A DNA stretch of 17,887 bases from Oribacterium parvum (GTDB lineage Bacteria > Bacillota > Clostridia > Lachnospirales > Lachnospiraceae). The notes below the pieces were generated by a model. It did no database searches. It was given only the letters and a program-made list of their open reading frames with translations, and was not told the origin of the DNA. Below are positions 1 to 6,367 of the stretch, one piece after another. Position 1 is the stretch's first letter. Each line of letters begins with the position of its first letter. Made by a program: the position numbers and the translations under genes. The DNA is taken from assembly GCA_938022235.1 (NCBI GenBank), contig CALIEL010000408.1, forward strand, positions 1-17,887. Reading direction: 5' to 3'.

Positions 1-854
1 TGCTGAGCCGCTGTAGGCTCTTTACTTGCCTTTGGTGCGGAACTGCTTTCTGCATTTGCGCTCTTAACCTCAGCCTTTGCCTCAGCCTTTGTTGCCTCTA
101 CCGGCTCATAGGAGAGGATATGGCTCTGCTCCCGTAAGATTTTCTCACCCTTTTCGCAGTCCTCGTCACTATCGAAGGCAAGGAAAAATCCTTCATCGAT
201 AATGGTTTGTGCTGTTTCCGGATTGCTATCCATATCTGCAGGATAATAACGGAACTCTAAGTCAAATTCCTTGATTGCATTTACAATCATAAAGGCACGA
301 AGATTTTCCATGCCGATTCCTTCATCTAAGAAGACATGAATGAATTTCTTAGCCTTATCATCCTTCGGAAGATTGCGATTTTCACCGGAAGCCTTTGTGC
401 TGTCTGCCGCTTCTACAACAGGAGCGGAGTCAGCAGGAGCTTTTCCGGAAATCTTTGCCAAGAAAGCATTGATGGAACCTGCAAATTCTTCAACATTGTT
501 ATCCAACTCTTCGCCGGCCTTTACCTTCTCCAGTCCGCTACGAAGAAAATCCTCAGAACGGAACATTAAGTCGAAAAGTTCACTTTTCTGGTCTCCGCTT
601 AAAGAATCAATTCCCTTATCACGAATAAAGAAGAACATGTCTTCAATATGGTGAGCGATATTGGAGAGAGGAGTGAACTCCATCATGGCACTGGAACCCT
701 TAATGGTGTGCATGATTCGGAAAATTTCATTTACGTCATCTGTGGAGAAATCCCCTACCTTTTCGTCTGCGATAAGCATTTCGTCCAACTTATCCAGGAG
801 CGCTTCTGTCTCCAAGAGATAGGTGTCCAGCATTCCTTCCATTGTACTATCCAT
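1..854 (-). CDS. cheA: Chemotaxis histidine kinase CheA (N-terminal 284 residues, runs off window)
   Basis: This is the start of CheA, the cytoplasmic kinase that takes signals from chemoreceptors through CheW and phosphorylates CheY. Reading from 854 gives 284 open codons to the window edge. Residues about 1-115 are an Hpt (P1) domain with the phospho-acceptor motif IMHTIKGSS, His49. Residues about 168-251 match a P2 response-regulator-binding domain (FIHVFLDEGIGMENLRAF). An Ala/Lys/Glu-rich linker begins near residue 252. Dimerisation, ATPase and CheW-like domains would lie beyond the edge. The start is supported by AGGTGG about 8 bases upstream. It reads in the same direction as flgB but lies beyond a terminator, and has its own sigma-28-like promoter. 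The order Hpt-P2 with the conserved His makes CheA far more likely than another Hpt protein. Confidence 0.93.
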   Translation of the reverse strand, partial: MDSTMEGMLDTYLLETEALLDKLDEMLIADEKVGDFSTDDVNEIFRIMHTIKGSSAMMEFTPLSNIAHHIEDMFFFIRDKGIDSLSGDQKSELFDLMFRSEDFLRSGLEKVKAGEELDNNVEEFAGSINAFLAKISGKAPADSAPVVEAADSTKASGENRNLPKDDKAKKFIHVFLDEGIGMENLRAFMIVNAIKEFDLEFRYYPADMDSNPETAQTIIDEGFFLAFDSDEDCEKGEKILREQSHILSYEPVEATKAEAKAEVKSANAESSSAPKASKEPTAAQ

Positions 855-916
855 AGTTTTACCACCTTTTCCTATTTACTAAACTGTGTTCTGTTGCACA
901 GCAGTATCCTCGTTAT

Positions 917-943
917 CTATCGGCAAAATCCCTACTGCCATAA
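917..943 (-). promoter_or_regulatory. Sigma-28-like promoter for cheA
   Basis: On the minus strand, CTTAT (940-944) is followed by 15 bases and then GCCGATAG (917-924). The -10 matches the SigD/FliA consensus GCCGATAT in seven of eight bases. It lies about 60 bases upstream of the cheA start and just past the flgB terminator, so cheA can be transcribed on its own. The -35 differs from the textbook TAAA but is the same TTAT seen upstream of five other units here. Confidence 0.65.
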
Positions 944-963
944 GGCAAAGTTGGAAAATGCCG

Positions 964-990
964 AAAAAAAACACTGCCCTTTCGGCAGTG
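964..990 (-). terminator. Rho-independent terminator after flgB
   Basis: CACTGCC (972-978) and GGCAGTG (984-990) form a perfect 7-bp stem with a 5-base loop. Read on the minus strand the stem is followed by eight T residues (964-971). It lies about 120 bases past the flgB stop and ends that transcript before cheA. Confidence 0.85.
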
Positions 991-1109
991 CTTCTATTCC
1001 CATTTCCTCCATAAAAGGGAGAAAAACTCAGTATTCCAGAAAAGTTCGGAAGCATCCTTTCTTCCTGAAATCATCATTTTCCTCTTCCTATCATCCTATG
1101 GAAAAGGGG

Positions 1110-1499
1110 CTAGAAGCTCTTTGCTGCTGCCATAAGTCTTCTTAAGTCATTGTTTACAGAGTTTACCATATACTGGTAAGCGTAGGTGGTTTTAACAAGC
1201 TCCACCTGTTCCTGATCCATGTCCACGTTATTTCCATCTAGTCGACTGGATTCGTTTTTTGTGCTGTGAATTCTTGCCCTCTGGGACTGTATTGCATTCC
1301 CGATGGCGACTTTTTTCCGTCCACCCTGCTCCGCAGTAGAAATGCGGTGGAGAAGTTCATTCTCAAAGGTGAGATATTTTGACTTGTAATTCGGCGTATC
1401 CACATTGGCAATATTGTTTACCGTAAGATTCTGCCGTCCCCAGAGTAAATCCAGGGTCTTCTCCGTGAGGGCTACTCCATTTCCATAAAATAATGACAT
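1110..1499 (-). CDS. flgB: Flagellar basal-body proximal rod protein FlgB
   Basis: FlgB is one of the proximal rod subunits joining the MS ring to the distal rod, exported by the flagellar type III apparatus. The product is 129 residues, normal for the family. It shows the N-terminal rod/hook signature NIANVDTPNYK (about residues 28-38) and a C-terminal helical segment (VELVKTTYAYQYMVNSVNNDLRRLM), as expected for rod/hook/filament axial proteins. The start at 1499 has an AAAGGA ribosome binding site upstream. The stop is TAG. It is followed by a terminator and cheA, not by flgC-fliE as is common, so it appears to be a single-gene unit. A sigma-28-like promoter precedes it. The identification is firm; the isolated position is the odd part. 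Confidence 0.93.
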   Translation of the reverse strand: MSLFYGNGVALTEKTLDLLWGRQNLTVNNIANVDTPNYKSKYLTFENELLHRISTAEQGGRKKVAIGNAIQSQRARIHSTKNESSRLDGNNVDMDQEQVELVKTTYAYQYMVNSVNNDLRRLMAAAKSF

Positions 1500-1534
1500 A
1501 GCTATCCTTTCTCTCTGTTTTTTAGCTCAACACA

Positions 1535-1561
1535 ATATCGGACAGTTTTGCTTTTTTATAA
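1535..1561 (-). promoter_or_regulatory. Sigma-28-like promoter for flgB
   Basis: On the minus strand CTTAT (1558-1562), a 15-base spacer and TCCGATAT (1535-1542) lie 36 bases upstream of the flgB start. The -10 differs from GCCGATAT at one base. The 382-base gap 1500-1881 otherwise holds only this site and the divergent receptor promoter; the A/T-rich middle (about 1563-1790) shows nothing I can name. Confidence 0.65.
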
Positions 1562-1791
1562 GAGAAAAGCAGATTTTTCTTTTTGCTTTTTTTAGAATTC
1601 TGTCTTTACTCTTCCTGTTTTCGTGTTTTGCTTTTTTGGGCCTTATTATCCTTTAGCGGAATTTGAAAATCTTTCCATATAATTAAGAAGAAAGTTTTTT
1701 GCATAATAGCATTTTCAGAAAGAAAGTACAAGAAAGCTTCTTGAATCTTTTTCACAGACAGGGAAAATCCTTTGAGAAAGCACGGATTCTC

Positions 1792-1818
1792 TTATATAAG
1801 TATGGGCTACGCCGATGA
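1792..1818 (+). promoter_or_regulatory. Sigma-28-like promoter for the first chemoreceptor
   Basis: CTTAT (1791-1795), 15 bases, then GCCGATGA (1811-1818). Transcription would begin near 1825, leaving a leader of about 57 bases before the GTG start at 1882. Confidence 0.6.
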
Positions 1819-1881
1819 ATTTATGAGCTTATAAGATCGACAATAAAAATAGGAGTTCGAAATTCAAGGAGGAATGAAAAC

Positions 1882-4080
1882 GTGAAGAAAAAACAAGAAA
1901 TGAAGGGGTCTATATTGGAGAACTTTGGACTGGGGCAGAAAATGTCATTGATTATCGGTGGGCTGACCTTTGTAATGTTGCTTTGCTTACTGTATTTTTT
2001 GCTACATAGCTTTAGATTATCTATGAACAAAAAAGTAGATGCCAATATGGCGGATAAGGTGGAGCAGGCTTCCTATACTTTGGATGACTTGATAACCAAG
2101 CTGAATGCCACAGCAGATAATATTGAGGCAAGTATCAGCTTTGTTTTTGATCAGCATGATGAGGTGGGAGGGGTTCCCGGCAATCCCTGGACCATTAACG
2201 ATGAGGATGGAAATCCTCAGAGCATTACTCCTATGGAGAATGTAGCTTTTCGAAGCCGTGTGGTAAATGCATTTCTTCCTGCCTCCCGTTACAATGCGGA
2301 GGTGGTGATTCTAAATGCACTGTATGCCAATCTGAAAACGGAACCGAATCTGGCAGATATCGGTATCTTGTTTGAGCCGAATGCATTTTATCAGGGTATA
2401 GAAAATTATGCTCCTATTCTTTCTCAAGACGATCTGGATAAAAGAGCGATTACCAACCATCCTTATTCCAATTATCAGGATGAAATTTATTATAAGGCGG
2501 TAAAGGAAAAGGGCTCTACCTTTATCACACCGGTTTACGGAGATATTAGCAAGCCGGAAGAAAGAATGTTTGCCATTTATCATCCTATTATCAAGAACAA
2601 TCAGTTCCTGGGAACTATTCTTTTAGACGTTAAGGAATAGGTTTTGCTTACTGCAAGTCAGAGCGATGAGGAATTTCCCTCCATGTTTGTGAACCTGATT
2701 GACGGAGAGGGGCTTATTCACAGTAAAAGTGAAGCGGTAAACGGAAAAACTTTGCAGGAGCTTCTCCCGGAGAAGGCAAGCGCTGCCATTTCCGAGAAGA
2801 TGGAATCTAAAGAAGCTTTTGCTATTAATATTGTCAATGAGAATGGACAGGAAAGAAGAGAGTATTATTACCCCATCGATATGGAAGGCAGTACCTGGTG
2901 GACCAGACTCAGCATTTCTCACAGCGATTATAGTAAGGAAGTGGACAGATTAAGAAATGTTGGCATCGTGGCAGGTCTCAGCACGGTATTTATTCTTGTG
3001 TTGGCATGTGTCCTGTTGATTGGTCATTTCTTAAAGCCCTTGCAGAAGGTTGCAGAAGTAGGGGAAAAGCTATCCGTAGGAGATTTCTCCATGGATCTTT
3101 CCTATAAGAGCAAGGATGAAATCGGACGTTTAATGCATTCCATGGGGGATGTGGTTTCCAGAATCCGTTCTATCATAGGAGACCTTTCCGAGAAATTAAA
3201 TCAGCTTGCCCAGGGAAATTTCAATTTGGAAATGAACAATGCGGAGTACTATAGCGGTGCCTATCGTCCACTGTTTGATTCCATTAACAATATTTCCACA
3301 GATCTTTCCGGTACCATGGCGGAGATTCAGCAGAGTGCGGTACAGGTAAATTCCGGTGCGGAGCAGGTAAGCTCCGGTGCCCAGGGACTTTCTCAGGGTG
3401 CTACAGAGCAGGCTTCTTCCATCGAAGAGCTTTCTGCTACCGTAAACGATATTTCCGAGCACATTAAGAAGACCGCGGAGAACACCCGTCTGGCTAATGC
3501 AGAGGCACAAAATGCCGGTAAGGAAGTAAGCAATTCCGACAAGCAGATGCAGCAGATGAAGGCTGCTATGGAAAACATCAATGAAAAGTCCGGAGAAATC
3601 AGTAAGATTATCAAGACCATTGATGATATTGCCTTCCAGACCAATATTTTGGCGCTGAATGCGGCAATCGAAGCGGCAAGAGCCGGCGTAGCCGGAAAGG
3701 GCTTTGCGGTTGTAGCGGATGAGGTAGGAAATTTGGCTCAGAAGTCTGCAAACGCTGCGAAGGATACCACCATGTTAATTGAAGAAACCCTTCAGGCGGT
3801 AGAGCAGGGAACTGTTCTTGCTGATAGCACCGCAGAATCCTTACAGAGAGTGGTAAGCGGTACAGGCAAGGTAACAGATTTGGTAAATCAGATTGCGGAA
3901 GCCTCTGTAGAGCAGTCCAGAGCGGTAGAGCAGGTATCCGTAGGAATCGACCAGATTTCCTCCGTAGTACAGAGCAACACCGCAACAGCGGAAGAATCTG
4001 CAGCTGCCTCCGAAGAGCTCTCTGGACAGGCCAATATCTTAAGCGACTTGGTAAGACGCTTCCAGTTAAAGGAAGATTAA
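1882..4080 (+). pseudogene. Methyl-accepting chemotaxis protein 1, interrupted by one in-frame TAG
   Basis: This reads as a 732-codon transmembrane chemoreceptor but codon 253 (2638-2640) is TAG. Both halves are in the same frame and align without gaps to the two paralogues downstream, where the TAG position is Lys or Ser. The start is GTG at 1882, with AAGGAGG 9 bases upstream; the ATG at 1874 hits a stop after three codons. Features in order: TM1 about 22-41, extracellular dCache about 50-350 (block FRSRVVNAFLPASRYNAE and EPNAFYQGIENYAP), TM2 about 360-384, HAMP, a second HAMP-like segment (LAQGNFNLEM...YSGAYRPL), then a methylation/MA domain with tip around AARAGVAGKGFAVVADEV. There is no other lesion, so the mutation is recent, is suppressed, or is tolerated through restart at TTG 2644. 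A terminator follows at 4167. Confidence 0.88.
2632..2646 (+). promoter_or_regulatory. Stop-restart junction inside the first chemoreceptor
   Basis: AAGGA (2632-2636) is followed 7 bases later by TTG (2644-2646), in frame, just three bases after the TAG (2638-2640). Ribosomes stopping at the TAG could restart here and make a 478-residue C-terminal half (distal Cache part, TM2, HAMP, MA domain). This could be chance, because the AAGGA encodes part of the upstream frame. Confidence 0.35.
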
Positions 4081-4166
4081 AACAAAGAACAGCTTAAACA
4101 AAATGTGATATAAAAATCTTAAAAGAGTGATTACAGATTTAACGAGTGATACTCTGAAATACAAAG

Positions 4167-4203
4167 AATAGAGAGTCTATTATAGAAGGCTCTCTATTTT
4201 TTT
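4167..4203 (+). terminator. Rho-independent terminator after chemoreceptor 1
   Basis: AATAGAGAG (4167-4175) pairs perfectly with CTCTCTATT (4190-4198), followed by a T run to 4203. The 14-base loop holds a small inner palindrome. It lies about 90 bases past the receptor stop. Confidence 0.85.
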
Positions 4204-4303
4204 CATTTATAATAAGTATCGAATATAAAGTATAAGATGGTTCTTATTGGGAATTTGAAATTCTATTGCATTATGGGACTGAAATAATGACAATCTTTTT
4301 CTA

Positions 4304-4694
4304 CCAGTACTTACTGAAGGTCGATTAAGTGACGGCCTATGAAAACAATAAAAGAAGCGATGATGCAGTACAGGCCTGAAATAGGGGCAATCTGAGTCCG
4401 CCGGTACTAACTGAAAGCTAATCAAGTGAAGGACTGTAAAAATCAATAAAAGAAGCGATAGATGCAGTATAGGTCTGTAATAGGGGCAATCTGAGCCCGT
4501 CAGTACTTACTGAAAGCGAGCTAAAGCGAAGCTTGAAGTTAGTACTGTTACGAAGGCGAGGTTAGCGGGAGCGTGCCCCGATTACAGACCTATACTGCAT
4601 CAGAGCGCATCGCCACAAAGAATACAGTCCTTCACTACGAAGGCGAAGTTAGCGGGAGCGTGCTCCGATTACAGCCCCATACTGCATCATCGCG
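4304..4694 (+). repeat. Nested direct/inverted palindromic repeat element (about 390 bp, non-coding)
   Basis: Two head-to-tail units of about 98 bp (4304-4400 and 4401-4499; both contain AATAAAAGAAGCGAT and AATAGGGGCAATCTGAG) are followed by their inverted counterparts. The inverted half contains a 54-bp module present twice (4549-4602 and 4636-4689, 4 mismatches). Positions 4461-4488 pair with 4574-4601 over 28 bp with one mismatch, and AGTGAAGGACTGTA near 4425 pairs with its complement near 4622-4635. The centre is a hairpin, CAGTACTTACTGAAAGC (4501-4517) against GCTTGAAGTTAGTACTG (4531-4547). No convincing reading frame lies inside. It resembles a REP/MITE-like foldback element. The rest of the gap 4081-4844 holds the receptor terminator and the iterons. 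Confidence 0.85.
4501..4547. repeat. Central hairpin of the palindromic element
   Basis: The arms 4501-4517 and 4531-4547 start with a perfect 7-bp match (CAGTACT/AGTACTG) and continue with imperfect pairing around a 13-base loop. This is the symmetry centre about which the larger units are mirrored. Confidence 0.75.
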
Positions 4695-4702
4695 GAATCC
4701 CC

Positions 4703-4798
4703 ATTATTCCATCGAAAAAGTGTGACATATAACAATTATTCGATTGAAAAAACGTAATATAACAACATTATTCCATCGAAAAACGCAATTTATTTCTT
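4703..4798 (+). repeat. Three iterons at exact 32-bp spacing upstream of the ATPase gene
   Basis: ATTATTCCATCGAAAAA starts at 4703 and again at 4767; the middle copy at 4735 is ATTATTCGATTGAAAAA. The starts are exactly 32 bp apart, about three helical turns, so the sites face the same side of DNA. Each copy contains the dyad TTCnATnGAA. Their place 60-140 bases before the ATPase start suggests operator sites. No good -35/-10 pair could be assigned. Confidence 0.8.
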
Positions 4799-4844
4799 TC
4801 TCTATCTCTATGAAAATGCTAAGATAGTAGCGGAGGACTTAATC

Positions 4845-6182
4845 ATGGAGAGAAATGCATATTTACAATTGAAAACATGGAAGGATAAGAAAAACAGAAA
4901 GCCATTGCTTCTTACCGGAGTTCGTCAGTGTGGTAAGACCTTCTTGGTAAAGGACTTTGCTAAGAAAGAGTTTATAGATTTTGCCTATTTTAATTTTGAT
5001 GGAAATGAGGGACTTCATTCTGTTTTTGATTATGACTTTGATGTAAAGAGAATTTTAGACGAATTAGGGACAGTAGTTTCTCAAAAGAAAATTATTCCCG
5101 GAACAACATTGGTTTTTTTTGATGAGATTCAGGACTGCCCTCGGGCAATACAGGCATTAAAGTATTTTTGTGAGGATATGCCGGAATTACATTTGATTGC
5201 AGCAGGCTCTCTTTTGGGAGTGGCTTTACGGCAAGAGGGGATTTCCTTTCCCGTGGGAAAAGTGGATCGTATTGAGATGTATCCTATGAGCTTTGAAGAG
5301 TTTGTCCGAGCTGATGGCGGTGAACGATATTTGGAGGGGATTAAAAAGCATCCGTTGGAAAGAGAGCTGCCTTCTTTATACACAGAACCTTTAGAGAAAT
5401 ACCTGAAGAATTATTTTATTGTGGGAGGAATGCCTGAGGCGGTACAAAACTGGGTAGATAGTCATGATTATAAAGCTGTGGAAGAAACACAGGACAGAAT
5501 TTTGCGAGATTATGGGGATGATTTTGGAAAACATACCACAAAAGATACTGCAGTGAAACTAAGGCTGATTTGGGACTCTATTCCAACACAGATAGCAAAA
5601 GAAAACAATAAATTTATTTTTTCTCATGTAAAACAGGGAGCACGGGCAAAGGATCTGGAGGATGCCTTGGAGTGGCTTGTCAACGCAGGGATAGCCGGAA
5701 AATTAAATTTGATTACCACACCGGAGATTCCTTTGGCAGGAATGGCAGATCATTCTTATTTCAAAGTGTATATGTCGGATGTGGGGCTTTTGCGAAGGAA
5801 GGCACGTCTTAATTATAGGACAGTGCTGGAAGGGAATAAATCCTATATCAGCTTTAAAGGTGCTTTAACGGAGAATTATGTGTATACGGAACTTCAAAGT
5901 ATGGGAATCGATGCCTATTTTTGGCGCAGTAATGCTAATGCAGAGTTGGATTTTGTTACGGACTATGAAGGCGTTCTGCTTCCCGTTGAAGTGAAATCAG
6001 CGGATAATACTAAGGCAAAAAGTTTACAGCTCTTTTGTAAACGATATCATCCTAGAATGGCAATCAAAACTTCTCTGAAAAATGTGGGAGATAATCAGGA
6101 AGGAGAAACGCACATTTGGTCTATCCCTCTTTATACGCTTTTTCGCTTAAAGGAGTACTTATATAAAGAAATGAACTGGTAA
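4845..6182 (+). CDS. AAA family ATPase with C-terminal DUF4143 (PD-(D/E)XK-like) domain
   Basis: This 445-residue protein has an N-terminal AAA_14 ATPase domain with Walker A GVRQCGKT (residues 25-32) and a Walker B-type stretch LVFFDEIQ, followed by AAGSLLG. The C-terminal DUF4143 region shows a nuclease-fold-like pattern: a Glu in GALTENYVYTEL, then ELDFV, then VEVKS. The family is widespread and often multi-copy in anaerobic Firmicutes, Bacteroidetes and archaea; its cellular role is not settled. The start ATG has GGAGG 8 bases upstream. There is no signal peptide or membrane segment, so it should be cytoplasmic. It lies between two chemoreceptor paralogues, lacks the sigma-28-like promoter its neighbours have, and is preceded by palindromic repeats and iterons, all of which suggests an insertion unrelated to chemotaxis. 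Confidence 0.88.
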   Translation: MERNAYLQLKTWKDKKNRKPLLLTGVRQCGKTFLVKDFAKKEFIDFAYFNFDGNEGLHSVFDYDFDVKRILDELGTVVSQKKIIPGTTLVFFDEIQDCPRAIQALKYFCEDMPELHLIAAGSLLGVALRQEGISFPVGKVDRIEMYPMSFEEFVRADGGERYLEGIKKHPLERELPSLYTEPLEKYLKNYFIVGGMPEAVQNWVDSHDYKAVEETQDRILRDYGDDFGKHTTKDTAVKLRLIWDSIPTQIAKENNKFIFSHVKQGARAKDLEDALEWLVNAGIAGKLNLITTPEIPLAGMADHSYFKVYMSDVGLLRRKARLNYRTVLEGNKSYISFKGALTENYVYTELQSMGIDAYFWRSNANAELDFVTDYEGVLLPVEVKSADNTKAKSLQLFCKRYHPRMAIKTSLKNVGDNQEGETHIWSIPLYTLFRLKEYLYKEMNW

Positions 6183-6263
6183 TTTATTAATCTAAACCAA
6201 ACAGAGATTTCTTTTTTTTAAAAGATAACCGTAAAAAAAGATTGTTCAATCTATAAATTCTTC

Positions 6264-6291
6264 TTATGCCTTTTTGAAAAAACGCCGATTT
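6264..6291 (+). promoter_or_regulatory. Sigma-28-like promoter for chemoreceptor 2
   Basis: CTTAT (6263-6267), 16 bases, then GCCGATTT (6284-6291), about 77 bases before the start. The leader contains a weak dyad, TATACCGT (6291-6298) with ACGGTGTA (6329-6336), of unknown meaning. The gap 6183-6263 shows no clear terminator for the ATPase gene. Confidence 0.6.
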
Positions 6292-6367
6292 ATACCGTGG
6301 CTTATTAACGTGACAGAATAAAGCAGATACGGTGTAGAGATTGTTTTTTCAAGGAGGAAAGAACAGA

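Noticed and set aside
2638..2640. Genome-wide use of TAG as a sense codon to explain the split receptor
   Set aside because: flgB and the GGDEF gene both end at TAG at their expected lengths, so TAG works as a normal stop here.
4207..4446. Small antisense reading frame across the repeat element
   Set aside because: It lies in palindromic repeat DNA, has no ribosome site and no recognisable protein features.
4549..4689. Integron attC-type recombination sites (GTTAGC motifs in hairpins)
   Set aside because: The GTTAGCG strings do not fit the GTTRRRY core with matching RYYYAAC partners, and no cassette genes or integrase are present.
4703..4798. Short CRISPR array
   Set aside because: The three copies are contiguous 32-bp steps whose tails are also alike; there are no unique spacers, no cas genes, and the core is only 17 bases.
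6284..6367. Cyclic di-GMP riboswitch in the receptor 2 leader
   Set aside because: The leader is under 80 bases and lacks the conserved GCAAA and tetraloop-receptor elements; only a weak dyad is visible.
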